A stretch of DNA of 64,000 nt from Prevotellamassilia timonensis. GTDB taxonomy: Bacteria > Bacteroidota > Bacteroidia > Bacteroidales > Bacteroidaceae. Position numbers and translations under genes: made by a program. Location of the stretch: assembly GCF_900106785.1 (NCBI RefSeq), contig NZ_LT629845.1:60042-124041 (forward strand), given 5' to 3'. Positions 34,788 through 44,020 of the stretch are shown here, piece after piece. How positions within the stretch are numbered: position 1 is the stretch's first letter; each line of letters starts with the position of its first letter. The notes beneath the pieces are model-generated. The model made no database searches. It was not told the origin of the DNA and saw nothing but the letters and a program-made list of their open reading frames with translations.

Positions 34788-36320
34788 ATGAATTTCTTAT
34801 CATTATTCGTATTGATTCCACTTGTCATGCTGCTCGGTTTGTGGCTGGCAAGAGATGTGAAAGGCGTACGTGCGGTGATGGTGACAGGTAGTACACTGCT
34901 GCTCATCTTGGCAGGCTATTTAACCATAACCTTCCTTGGCGATCGTGCGGCTGGAGCCACAGATGAGATGCTTTACACAGCATCGTTCAACTGGTTTGAG
35001 CCCCTTCACATCAAATATTCGGTAGGCGTTGACGGCATATCGGTGGCCATGTTGCTGCTTTCGTCAGTCATCGTGTTTACCGGTACATTTGCCTCTTGGC
35101 AACTCAAGCCCCTCACCAAGGAGTACTTCTTGTGGTTCACATTGTTGAGCCTTGGTGTGTTCGGTTTCTTCATTTCGGTAGACATGTTCGCCATGTTCAT
35201 GTTCTACGAAATAGCCCTTATCCCGATGTACCTCCTTATCGGTGTGTGGGGTAGTGGCAAAAAGGAGTATGCAGCCATGAAGCTGACCCTCATGCTCATG
35301 GGTGGTTCAGCCTTCTTGATGTGTGGCATATTCGGTATATTCTACGGTGCCGGTGGTCAGACCATGAACATCGTCGAAATAGCCAACCACATAGGTGGCG
35401 CCCACGCTATTCCCTTTGCCCAGCAGTGCATTTGGTTCCCGCTCACATTCATTGGTTTCGGTGTGCTTGGTGCATTGTTCCCCTTCCACACATGGTCTCC
35501 CGATGGTCATGCCTCAGCCCCTACCGCCGTGTCAATGCTCCATGCCGGTGTGTTGATGAAACTCGGTGGCTACGGTTGCTTCCGCATTGCCATGTACCTT
35601 ATGCCTGAGGCTGCCAACGAGTTAGGTTGGATATTCCTTATCCTCACCGGCATCTCAGTTGTTTATGGTGCATTCTCAGCATGTGTGCAGACCGACTTGA
35701 AGTATATCAACGCCTACAGTTCGGTGTCGCACTGCGGTATGGTGCTCTTCGCCATACTCATGCTCAACCAAACAGCTTGCACGGGTGCTGTGCTCCAAAT
35801 GCTCAGCCACGGTTTGATGACGGCCCTGTTCTTTGCCCTTATCGGTATGATTTATGGTCGTACCCACACACGTGACATTCGCGAACTGAATGGTTTGATG
35901 CGCATCATGCCATTCCTTTCGGTAGGTTATATCATTGCCGGTTTGGCCAACCTCGGTTTGCCCGGCTTCTCAGGTTTCATTGCCGAAATGACTATTTTTG
36001 TAGGTTCGTTTGAGAATGCCGACACCTTCCACCGTGTGCTCACCATTGCAGCCTGCTGTTCAATTGTCATCACCGCCGTCTATATTTTGCGTGTGGTGGG
36101 CAAGATACTTTATGGCACCTGCACCAACGAGCATCATCTCAAACTCACCGACGCCACTTGGGACGAGCGTTTTGCTGTCATCTGCCTCATCGTGGCAGTT
36201 GCCGGACTGGGCTTGGCTCCGTTGTGGGTGAGCGACATGATTACCACTGGTGTGGCACCTATTGTTGACCACATTCACAATGCGGCTGTAACTGTTTCAT
36301 CTTCTAACCCTTTCCTCTAA
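34788..36320 (+). CDS. nuoM: NADH-quinone oxidoreductase subunit M
   Basis: A 510-residue antiporter-like subunit with FYEIALIPMYLLIGVWG (TM5 Glu), GVLGALFPFHTWSPDGHASAPTAVSMLHAGVLMKLGGYG and TDLKYINAYSSVSHCGMVL. It forms the middle proton pump of complex I. nuoN follows after 12 bp. Confidence 0.96.
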   Translation: MNFLSLFVLIPLVMLLGLWLARDVKGVRAVMVTGSTLLLILAGYLTITFLGDRAAGATDEMLYTASFNWFEPLHIKYSVGVDGISVAMLLLSSVIVFTGTFASWQLKPLTKEYFLWFTLLSLGVFGFFISVDMFAMFMFYEIALIPMYLLIGVWGSGKKEYAAMKLTLMLMGGSAFLMCGIFGIFYGAGGQTMNIVEIANHIGGAHAIPFAQQCIWFPLTFIGFGVLGALFPFHTWSPDGHASAPTAVSMLHAGVLMKLGGYGCFRIAMYLMPEAANELGWIFLILTGISVVYGAFSACVQTDLKYINAYSSVSHCGMVLFAILMLNQTACTGAVLQMLSHGLMTALFFALIGMIYGRTHTRDIRELNGLMRIMPFLSVGYIIAGLANLGLPGFSGFIAEMTIFVGSFENADTFHRVLTIAACCSIVITAVYILRVVGKILYGTCTNEHHLKLTDATWDERFAVICLIVAVAGLGLAPLWVSDMITTGVAPIVDHIHNAAVTVSSSNPFL

Positions 36321-36332
36321 ATTTATAAGACA

Positions 36333-37781
36333 ATGGATTATTCACAATTCTTATACATGCACGAAGAGTTGTCGCTTTTGGCAGTGATTGTTATCCTGTT
36401 CATAGCCGACCTCTTTATGTGTCCTGACAAAAAGAGCGGGAAAGGCGTTTACAACACAGCTTTACCCGTAATATTGCTCACCGTGCACACCTTGCTCAAC
36501 CTGCTGCCGTGCAGCAGTGCCGAGCCTGCGAGTGCCTTTGGCGGTATGTACCAATACACTCCCATGATGACCATTATGAAGAGTGTGCTCAATGTGGGTA
36601 CTATCATTGTGTTCCTTATGGCACACAGGTGGTTGAGCCGCAACGAGAACCTTGTAAAGCAAGGCGAGTTCTATATGCTCACCCTCTTTACACTGCTTGG
36701 TATGTATTTCATGATTTCGAGTGGCCATTTCCTCATGTTCTTCATCGGTTTGGAGTTGGCCTCTGTACCTTGCACCGCATTGGTGGCATACGACAAAAAG
36801 CGTTTTGAGAGTGCTGAGGCCGGAGCCAAGTTCATTTTGTTGGCTCTCTTCTCAAGTGCGCTTCTGCTCTATGGCGTATCGCTCATTTATGGTGCTACTG
36901 GCACACTCTATTTCAGCGAAATTGGCAGCCAGCTCGACGGTTCAGTATTCTGCATCTTCGGCATGGTATTGTTCATCACTGGCATGGGTTTCAAAATCTC
37001 TTTGGTACCCTTCCATCTTTGGACAGCCGACACCTACGAGGGTGCTCCCACCTCTGTTACCGCCTATTTGAGCGTCATCTCAAAAGGTTCAGCAGCCTTT
37101 GTGCTCATGACCGTGCTCATGAAGGCCTTTGCACAGAGCGATCTGTTCTATAGCTGGAACACGGGCATGTACTGGATCATCGTGGCATCAATCACCGTGG
37201 CCAACCTCTTTGCCATTCGCCAGAACAACCTCAAGCGTTTCATGGCTTTCTCAGCCATTTCACAAGCAGGTTATTTGGTTTTGGCCATTATGGACGGCAC
37301 AGCGCAAGGCATGTCAGCCCTTGTATTCTACCTCTTGGTTTACATGGCCTCTAACCTTGGCGCTTTTGCAGTAATGACCACAGTTGAGAATAACAGCGGC
37401 AAGATCAACATCAGCGATTATGACGGACTGTATCAGACCAACCCCAAGTTGGCATTCCTCATGACGCTCTGCCTCTTCTCTTTGGCAGGTATCCCGCCGT
37501 TTGCAGGTTTCTTCAGCAAGTTCTTTGTGTTCATGGCAGCCTTCAAGGCAGGATACCCCCTGTTGGTATTCATTGCTTTGGCCAACACAGTTATTTCGCT
37601 TTACTACTATCTGCTCATAGTCAAGGCCATGTACATCAAGGGCAATGACGCCCCGATAGCCACATTCCGTAGCGACAACTACACCCGTGTGGCCCTTGCG
37701 CTCTGCACCATTGGTGTTGTGGCACTCGGCCTTGGTGGTGTGTTCTACAACTACATTTCAGGTTTTAGCTATGGCTTGTAA
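36333..37781 (+). CDS. nuoN: NADH-quinone oxidoreductase subunit N
   Basis: A 482-residue antiporter-like subunit with [77 protein letters not shown] and [15 protein letters not shown]. It is the last gene of the cluster, and a terminator follows. The last 20 bp of the gene and the following 100 bp are repeated, diverged, at 40779-40899. Confidence 0.96.
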   Translation: MDYSQFLYMHEELSLLAVIVILFIADLFMCPDKKSGKGVYNTALPVILLTVHTLLNLLPCSSAEPASAFGGMYQYTPMMTIMKSVLNVGTIIVFLMAHRWLSRNENLVKQGEFYMLTLFTLLGMYFMISSGHFLMFFIGLELASVPCTALVAYDKKRFESAEAGAKFILLALFSSALLLYGVSLIYGATGTLYFSEIGSQLDGSVFCIFGMVLFITGMGFKISLVPFHLWTADTYEGAPTSVTAYLSVISKGSAAFVLMTVLMKAFAQSDLFYSWNTGMYWIIVASITVANLFAIRQNNLKRFMAFSAISQAGYLVLAIMDGTAQGMSALVFYLLVYMASNLGAFAVMTTVENNSGKINISDYDGLYQTNPKLAFLMTLCLFSLAGIPPFAGFFSKFFVFMAAFKAGYPLLVFIALANTVISLYYYLLIVKAMYIKGNDAPIATFRSDNYTRVALALCTIGVVALGLGGVFYNYISGFSYGL

Positions 37782-37816
37782 ACAATAGTCTGACACAACG
37801 TCTAACCTGTTGTATT

Positions 37817-37860
37817 AAAATCCCCCTCGGAACCCGTAGAAAGGTTCCGTGGGGGATTTT
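37817..37860 (+). terminator. Terminator of the nuo operon
   Basis: AAAATCCCCCTCGGAACC (37817-37834) pairs with GGTTCCGTGGGGGATTTT (37843-37860), followed by TGTCTTTT. Confidence 0.85.
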
Positions 37861-38563
37861 TGTCTTTTAACAAGAATGGCTTTACCGGGTAGCGCTTGGT
37901 GCTTGAAGAGACGCAAGCACTAATGGGAGCGACGCGTCTCGCGTCGGGATAATGAAAGAAAAGAATGCAAACTCTACTAAATAACAGCTGCACAATTCCC
38001 GACGCGAGACGCGTCGCCCCCATTAGAGTTAGCGTTTGATGGTAGCGCTTGGTTGTAGCGCTTAGTGCTTGAAGAAACGCAAGCACTAATGGGAGCGACG
38101 CGTCTCGCGTCGGTATAATGAAAGAAAAGAATACAAACTCTACTAAATAACAGCTGCACTATTCCCGACGCGTCTCGCGTCGGTATAATGAAAGAAAAGA
38201 ATACAAACTCTACTAAATAACTGCTGCACTGTTCCCGACGCGAGACGCGTCGCCCCCCAATAGAGTTAGCGTTTGGTGATAGCGTTTAGTTGTAGTGCTT
38301 AGTGCTTGAAGAAACGCAAGCACTAATGGGGGCGACGCGTCTCGCGTCGGGATAATGAAAGAAAAGAATACAAGCTCTACTAAATAACAGCTGCACTGTT
38401 CCCGACGCGAGACGCGTCGCCCCCATTAGAGTTAGCGTTTGATGGTAGCGCTTGGTTGTAACGCTTGGTGCTTGCAGAAACGCAAGCACTAATGGGGGCA
38501 TTCTATGTTATTGACCAAATTTTTGGCAAGTTTTTTTGTTAAAGGATCTGTTGGATACCGATG

Positions 38564-39616
38564 TTAGCATACAACTATTGAGCTAGTAGTTGTGGTCGTA
38601 TGAGGATCCTTTGATACGTCCATATCTGAATAGATTTTGGAGTCACGTACCATTGCAACAAGAATCTTGAGCATTTTGTTCTTGCAATTGTTAAGTACTA
38701 TACCGATCGCTTTCCCTCGTGCCATAAGCCTATCATGATAAGCTTTTATGCGTGAGTTATACCTAATTGCACAAAGCGTGGCTTCGGTCAAAAGCGCTTT
38801 CAGCCAAGAGTTGCATTTGGGGCTTACATGTGTACCTCTCCTGACGGAAGTACCAGATTCGTTCTTAAAGGGAACAACCCCCCAATATGTAGCAATCTTG
38901 CGGTGGTTAAAGTTGAACTTGGTGAAGTTGTCTGTATAGACTATGAGCGCGACTGCATTAATCAAACCGATACCTTTCATGGAAGTCAGGATATTGAAGT
39001 TTTTTGCGTATTCAGAGCAGCTCATGACAACATCGAGAATCATTCGCTCAAGTTCCTTGAGTTCTTTCCGTAAGGATTCTTCTAGGCGTTTGAAAAACTC
39101 GTTTATGCTACTTGCTATGTTGGAGTCCTGCAGCATTAAAGGATTCTCCTTTGTGTTAGTAATTTCCGCTTTTAAGAAGGATTTGAGTCTATCTCGCTTA
39201 GCAAGGAGTGTCTTAAGTACACGCGTTTCGTCCTTGGGACGTACGTAAGGTTTCATCTTATCATAGAAACGTGCAGCGTAAGAGGCAATACGCAGAGAGT
39301 CTGTCTTGTCGTCTTTCCCTCTTACATCACCCATGCCACGTACGATATTCATGCTATGCTCAATCCATATGATAAAGCCACGATCTGTCAATTCATCACT
39401 GAAGAGTGTGCTATATGTACCAGTGTTTTCACCACAGAAGATGATTTCTCCGTCTTGTGCAACCTTTGACTTGGCCCAAGCAATCAGTCCATCAACTCCT
39501 TTCAGGTTGTTTCTAAACTTCTTGTACGCAATGAGAGTTTCTGGTTGTTCTTTCTGTACGATACTAGCATCTACTGTTTCTTTGGAAAAATCGATTCCAA
39601 TAATGAACTTTTTCAT
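38564..39616 (-). CDS. IS110-family RNA-guided recombinase (transposase), copy B
   Basis: A 350-residue protein identical to that of copy A: RuvC-like DEDD domain (Asp9, Glu63, Asp102/103/106) and C-terminal Tnp domain with the SGTS serine segment at 254-257. The start was chosen as for copy A. Full length, no frameshift. Confidence 0.93.
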   Translation of the reverse strand: MKKFIIGIDFSKETVDASIVQKEQPETLIAYKKFRNNLKGVDGLIAWAKSKVAQDGEIIFCGENTGTYSTLFSDELTDRGFIIWIEHSMNIVRGMGDVRGKDDKTDSLRIASYAARFYDKMKPYVRPKDETRVLKTLLAKRDRLKSFLKAEITNTKENPLMLQDSNIASSINEFFKRLEESLRKELKELERMILDVVMSCSEYAKNFNILTSMKGIGLINAVALIVYTDNFTKFNFNHRKIATYWGVVPFKNESGTSVRRGTHVSPKCNSWLKALLTEATLCAIRYNSRIKAYHDRLMARGKAIGIVLNNCKNKMLKILVAMVRDSKIYSDMDVSKDPHTTTTTSSIVVC

Positions 39617-39639
39617 ATCTTTGTATGGTTTTTTAAAGG

Positions 39640-39793
39640 TAGCGAAAGCTGTGATGACTGCCACTCTAACTATTTTTATGAGCATTCTATTTAGTCTTTG
39701 CAGCTTGGTTGGGAGGGGTCTTAATGCCCCCAATAGTCTCTACGGACTGGCGACGGTGTATTTTTCCTCCCAACCAGCTATTCCTTTACTTTA
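39640..39793 (-). ncRNA. Predicted IS110 bridge RNA, copy B
   Basis: The mirror image of the RNA at 1787-1940. Guides on the minus strand: target-left 39755-39750, target-right 39737-39726, donor-left 39690-39682, donor-right 39669-39663. The flanks of this insertion (REP unit R6) satisfy the same guide pairing as those of copy A. Confidence 0.8.
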
Positions 39794-39799
39794 CTACGA

Positions 39800-39831
39800 C
39801 AAAAGTAATAGAAAAAGCTTCTAACTACAAA
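39800..39831 (-). promoter_or_regulatory. Predicted promoter of the IS110 bridge RNA and recombinase, copy B
   Basis: TTTG-N20-TACTTTTG on the minus strand, identical to 1749-1780. Confidence 0.65.
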
Positions 39832-40296
39832 GTCTTATTTAACAATGTTTACAGGTTAGCGGCTGCGCCGCTTAACTGCTGCAAACTTAGAGCGACGCGT
39901 CTCGCGTCGGGATAATGAAAGAAAAGAATACAAACTCTACTAAATAACAGCTGCACAATTCCCGACGCGAGACGCGTCGCCCCCATTAGAGTTAGCGTTT
40001 GATGGTAGCGCTTGGTTGTAGCGCTTGGTGCTTGCAGAAACGCAAGCACTAATGGGGGCGACGCGTCTCGCGTCGGGATAATGAAAGAAAAGAATACAAA
40101 CTTTACTAAATAACAGCTGCACTATTCCCGACGCGAGACGCGTCGCCCCCATTAGAGTTAGCGTTTGGTGCTAGCGTTTGGTGATAGCGCTTGATGCTTG
40201 ACTCCGTTCGCATGTTTACGCTAAAAGAACCAGGACGAAAAAGTGGTACTTGGGACCTTTTACCATACTACAATAACTTACACACCGAGTATCTTG

Positions 40297-40638
40297 CATC
40301 TTACACTAATACGCTGCAACTCACTGATTATCAACACTTTGCTAAGTGTAAGATGCTACAAATTTTACCTACACACAACCTATACACCCCACACGCTGCC
40401 ACACGGCACAAACACGGGAGGTTGATACCACGGCATAGGGGTGCAGAAAGGTCTGTTGCTCCAACAGATTTTTCTACGTCCCTGTGGTGTATACCCCACC
40501 GCATACGTCCAAGTCAACTGCGCGGCAGCGGGGTGTGAAGTGTAAGATGTATGCAGGGGAGTGTATGATACTTTGAACGCATCTTACACACTTGAAACAT
40601 CTGTGTATCAGATTGTTACATGCTAAAAGTGTAAGATG
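40297..40638. repeat. Composite palindromic repeat, copy 2
   Basis: Two 59-bp elements in opposite orientation (40297-40355 and 40580-40638) flank 224 bp. The first shares 10-bp ends and the TGATTATCA centre with 16444-16502. The interior has a TCTGTTG-CTC-CAACAGA hairpin near 40461-40477 and an outer imperfect stem. Reading frames across it look non-coding. The stretch 40164-40296 holds the REP border sequence TCCGTTCGCATGTTTACG and nothing else recognised. Confidence 0.8.
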
Positions 40639-40706
40639 GCAGTAAAAACGCACATACTCATTTATAGGTGGGCTATCGGTGGAATGGGCAAATATTTCCT
40701 GCCTAC

Positions 40707-40769
40707 GTCAATGCGTCTCCCCAATCAAAAATACGAATTCATTGTTTTTCAATTGGGTGACGCATTGAC
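40707..40769. other. Stem-loop before the nuoN-tail copy
   Basis: GTCAATGCGTCTCCCCAAT (40707-40725) pairs with ATTGGGTGACGCATTGAC (40752-40769) with a one-base offset; the loop is 26 nt and AT-rich. Confidence 0.6.
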
Positions 40770-40778
40770 AAAGTCAAG

Positions 40779-40899
40779 AGGTCTTAGCTATGGCTTGTAA
40801 CCAACAGTTTGACACAACGTCAAACCTGTTGTATTAAAATCCCCCTTGTAAAGCTTTGAAAAGTTTCGTGGGGAATTTCCGCCTTTTAACGAGATTTTA
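40779..40899 (+). repeat. Diverged copy of the nuoN 3' end and its terminator
   Basis: Positions 40779-40899 align with 37760-37880 at a constant offset of 3019 bp. The TTAGCTATGGCTTGTAA end of nuoN, the GACACAACGTC..CCTGTTGTATTAAAA stretch and a degenerate version of the terminator (AAAATCCCCCTTG..GTGGGGAATTT) are recognisable. The repeat island lies between the two copies. Confidence 0.85.
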
Positions 40900-40911
40900 T
40901 CCTCACGTGTC

Positions 40912-40944
40912 TTTGGCGTTTCAGACAAAAGTCCATACCTTTGT
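40912..40944 (+). promoter_or_regulatory. Predicted promoter of the BspA-like gene
   Basis: TTTG (40912-40915), a 20-bp gap and TACCTTTGT (40936-40944) fit the consensus. The leader would be about 70 nt. Confidence 0.7.
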
Positions 40945-41021
40945 ACAAAAGACAACAAATACAAACAAAGTTAACACAAGCAAATCCTATTGTAGCTTAT
41001 GCAGAAATTATTCCCCCCCTA

Positions 41022-43895
41022 ATGAATTTTAGAGAGACATCAACAAAGGCATGGCGCCAATTCGTAGCCTTTTTGATATGCAGCATCGGAGCACTCCCCA
41101 TGTGGGCCGAACGCATAACGTACACTCCCGAACAAATAATACAGAATTTTAGTATTGTTGCCGATGGCGGCGAAAATAGTTACAAACTTGGCACAGACCC
41201 CGTGTCGGGCAAACCAGCATTGGTATTCGCGGGCTTTGGTGGTTATGTCACCATCACTGGTACACAAAACTACAATTATGTACAGTCTATCACTTTAGAA
41301 GGTTCATCGTCAGCCGATGGTACCGAAACGATCAGCCAGGCAGTACTTATCGAGCGTGTTGAGATAAATGGCAATAGCTATTATAACGAACTCGATGAAA
41401 AGGCTGCCTGTTTTTACCCAAGTGGCAGTTATGACTATGTAGCTAACACAACGAGTGGCTCGCTCTACATTTATTTTTATAAAGGCAGCTCTACCACGTT
41501 TTATCTCACCAGTTTGTCAGTTGACTGTGCAGAACAGCGAAACATCTCTTTCGACCCCGCAACCGTGACCATCAAGCAAGGTGAAAAGGTTGAACTGCCT
41601 GATATGGTAGGTGATACAGATGGTATTATTAGCGACTCCACAAGCTATAGTATCGACAATCCAGCCATAGCCGCTTTTAATTGCGCTGAAGGCAATCGTA
41701 GCATGATTTTGGGTGAAAAACCTGGCGAAACCACGCTCTTTGCTCATGTCAATGCAACCAAAAATCTACCGGCTGGCGTTGCCAAGTTGCATATTACAGT
41801 CACACCAGCCGAGGTTGAAGGCGACGTTGTTACAGTCCGACTCACCGAAGCTGGTACATTGCGCGAAAAGTTGGCCGAACTCGAAGATGTAACAAGCATC
41901 AGCCGACTCAAGCTCGTAGGCCCCATCAATTCGCAGGACTTGGCTCTTTTGCGTGCTGGCACCGGCCGCCTTGCTAAACTTTTAGACATCGATTTGGCCG
42001 ATGTGACCCTTGTGCCCGATGGCGGCGCTTACAGCACAGTCGAGACCGACCGCTACCAAATAGGACTTGGTACGGAAACCACCACTTATTACCTCTCCGA
42101 TGAGGAGCGAACCGAGGAGTCTTCATCATCAACAGGCCTTGGTGGTTCCAACCACTATGTAAAGGAATATACGCTCGATCTTGGCGGAGCCTTTGCCAAC
42201 ATGACCCAGTTGCAGCGCATTGTGCTGCCTACATCACTCACCCGTGTGGGCGACCATTTCGCTCTCAACTGCAACAAATTGGTGAGTGTAACAAGCCAAG
42301 GCAAAATAACAGAGGTTGAGCAAGACGCTTTTTATGGTTGCGAAAAACTTGTTGAACACCCATTTGATGGTGTGGAGCGCATAGGCAGTGGAGCCTTCCA
42401 GCGTGCAGCCATCGGTTTGATAGACCTCAGCCATCTCAAGGAACTTGGTAGTGCTGCATTTAATGAGAGTTGTGTCAGCCATGCCAACCTTGTTAGTCTT
42501 GACAGTATAGCCGCTGATGCTTTCCGCGAATCGTATATCAGCCAGCTCGTTCTGTCAGATAGCCTGAAGTATATCGGTGAAGGTGCTTTTGCTAACACTG
42601 CCATGTTGCGAGGCAACCTGGCGCTGCCCAAGCACCTCAGTGAAATAGGAAGCGCCGCATTTATGCGGTCACACATTCAGCAGGTCACATCAGCTCCCGA
42701 CAAGTTGACACGTGCAGGTTTCAACATCATGTATGGTACTGAGTGGTATTGGCAGCACGTGCAAACAGACAGCATCATCATGCTCGGCAGCGCAGCCATA
42801 GAATTGGGCAGTTCATGCAAAAGCGGTAATCTGACAAGTATCACACTGCCCGCTGGCACAACGGTCATTTCCGACCAATTGTTTTACGGTTGCGATAAAT
42901 TGCAACACGTTTCATTGCCTGCCAGCCTGCTGGCAATAGGTAACAAAGCATTTGCCTCGTGCACATCGCTCACCACCTGCACCTTGCCCAAACAGTTGCA
43001 GTATATAGGCAATCAGGCGTTTTCATGGACCGCTTTAAGCACTGTCAACCTCGATGGTAACATGACTATAGGTGAGAGCGCTTTCAACAACATCAGCACC
43101 CTTCTGCGTGTCAATTACAACGTGCCAAATGCTGCCACCGCGCAAAACATGTTTGCTTCGTGCAAGGGACTTGAAATCGTTAACATCGGTGCCGATGTAA
43201 CCATATTGCCCGCCTACATGTTTACAAAGTGCAACTCTTTGCTCAAAGTGAATTTTGCCGACCGTCCAGACTACACGCCCCTTGTTATTGAAGACGAGGT
43301 GTTCAATGGCTGCAACCTGCTGTCAAAAGCCGAACTGCCCATGCAAACCACCCATATCGGACGTTATGCCTTTGGTGCTACCGCCTTGACCCAGGTGACT
43401 CTGCCCAAAACACTCACCTATTTGCACAGCAAGGCTTTCAACAATGGCAAGATAACAACCATCTACAACTATATGCGTCGCCCCTACGACTTCTCTTCCG
43501 AACTGTCCGGCAATGTGGCGGTCACCCCCTTTGCCACAGTAGGTGGACGTTACATTTTGCCCGATTGGTTTGGTGCCGATGTCACGGTATACGTCCGTCC
43601 TGAAAGTGTAGAGGCATACCAGGCCGATTTGGCATGGGGCAAATGCAACATTCAGCCTATGGACGCCGAACACATGGCTGTAGGCATCAATGCCGTACGG
43701 CAAAACAATTACACGCCGGCCATACACTATGGTGCCGATGGCCGCACCCTGTCATTGGCCGACGGCCGCACGTTCAGCGTGTTCACCCTCGATGGCCGTT
43801 CCGTTGCCAAGTGCGTTACCACCTGCAGCATCGCCTTGCCAGGTACCTACATCATAGTAACTGACAACAGCACCGCCAAAGTCATTGTACACTAA
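41022..43895 (+). CDS. BspA-like leucine-rich-repeat surface protein
   Basis: A 957-residue secreted protein. It has a signal peptide (VAFLICSIGALPMWA), an N-terminal beta domain (about 30-175), a bacterial Ig-like segment (about 180-270, ISFDPATVTIKQGEKVELPD), then many LRR_5 (BspA-type) repeats from about 390 to 860, e.g. ERIGSGAFQRAAIGLIDLSHLKELGSAAF, LPASLLAIGNKAFASCTSL and LPKTLTYLHSKAFNN. The C-terminal segment (about 900-957) resembles a secretion/sorting domain (FTLDGRSVAKCVTTCSIALPGTYIIVTDN). BspA-like proteins mediate adhesion to host proteins or other bacteria. A longer frame from 40941 lacks a signal peptide at its start; the ATG at 41022 is preferred. Confidence 0.88.
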   Translation: MNFRETSTKAWRQFVAFLICSIGALPMWAERITYTPEQIIQNFSIVADGGENSYKLGTDPVSGKPALVFAGFGGYVTITGTQNYNYVQSITLEGSSSADGTETISQAVLIERVEINGNSYYNELDEKAACFYPSGSYDYVANTTSGSLYIYFYKGSSTTFYLTSLSVDCAEQRNISFDPATVTIKQGEKVELPDMVGDTDGIISDSTSYSIDNPAIAAFNCAEGNRSMILGEKPGETTLFAHVNATKNLPAGVAKLHITVTPAEVEGDVVTVRLTEAGTLREKLAELEDVTSISRLKLVGPINSQDLALLRAGTGRLAKLLDIDLADVTLVPDGGAYSTVETDRYQIGLGTETTTYYLSDEERTEESSSSTGLGGSNHYVKEYTLDLGGAFANMTQLQRIVLPTSLTRVGDHFALNCNKLVSVTSQGKITEVEQDAFYGCEKLVEHPFDGVERIGSGAFQRAAIGLIDLSHLKELGSAAFNESCVSHANLVSLDSIAADAFRESYISQLVLSDSLKYIGEGAFANTAMLRGNLALPKHLSEIGSAAFMRSHIQQVTSAPDKLTRAGFNIMYGTEWYWQHVQTDSIIMLGSAAIELGSSCKSGNLTSITLPAGTTVISDQLFYGCDKLQHVSLPASLLAIGNKAFASCTSLTTCTLPKQLQYIGNQAFSWTALSTVNLDGNMTIGESAFNNISTLLRVNYNVPNAATAQNMFASCKGLEIVNIGADVTILPAYMFTKCNSLLKVNFADRPDYTPLVIEDEVFNGCNLLSKAELPMQTTHIGRYAFGATALTQVTLPKTLTYLHSKAFNNGKITTIYNYMRRPYDFSSELSGNVAVTPFATVGGRYILPDWFGADVTVYVRPESVEAYQADLAWGKCNIQPMDAEHMAVGINAVRQNNYTPAIHYGADGRTLSLADGRTFSVFTLDGRSVAKCVTTCSIALPGTYIIVTDNSTAKVIVH

Positions 43896-43919
43896 GGTAC
43901 AGCAATGCAAAATACACGC

Positions 43920-43963
43920 AAAATCCCTTCCACATCAAGAGCAGACGATGTGGAAGGGATTTT
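43920..43963. terminator. Bidirectional terminator between convergent genes
   Basis: AAAATCCCTTCCACATC (43920-43936) pairs perfectly with GATGTGGAAGGGATTTT (43947-43963). A-rich and T-rich ends allow use in both directions, for the BspA-like gene and for the small minus-strand gene ending at 44021. Confidence 0.85.
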
Positions 43964-44020
43964 CCTATAATTGTAGAGTCAGACTAACGTCAGTGCCTTT
44001 TTAGGCATCTTGCCCACTCA

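Larger units (their letters stand above)
38498..39891 (-). mobile_element. IS110-family insertion sequence, copy B (1394 bp)
   Basis: Identical as far as read to copy A (1689-3082) and in opposite orientation, 36 kb apart. It splits REP unit R6 between CACTAATGGGG and GACGCGTCTCG, with GC at both junctions (38498-38499, 39892-39893). This is the same position within the arm as copy A. The two inverted copies could recombine and invert the intervening segment, which includes pta-ackA, ddl and the nuo operon. Confidence 0.92.
37911..40163. repeat. Array of five REP-like inverted pairs (R3-R7), one interrupted by IS110 copy B
   Basis: Units: R3 37911-38034, R4 38077-38271, R5 38313-38437, R6 38480-39997 (split by IS110), R7 40040-40163. 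A normal unit is about 124 bp: arm ACGCAAGCACTAATGGGGGC plus CGACGCG-TCT-CGCGTCG hairpin, a spacer of about 48 bp (GAAAGAAAAGAATACAAACT..), and the inverted arm ending GAGTTAGCG. R4 carries an internal 70-bp tandem duplication (38101-38170, 38171-38240). Linkers of about 42 bp contain GGTAGCGCTTGGTTGTAGCG. No protein gene of their own is present. Confidence 0.9.

Noticed and set aside
37911..40163. Regularly spaced repeats resembling a CRISPR array
   Set aside because: Units are about 124-bp inverted pairs with nearly identical spacers and linkers, and no cas genes are near.
40191..40538. A 115-codon frame in the composite repeat
   Set aside because: It crosses palindromic repeat DNA, and the corresponding place in the other copy (16444-16770) has no matching frame.
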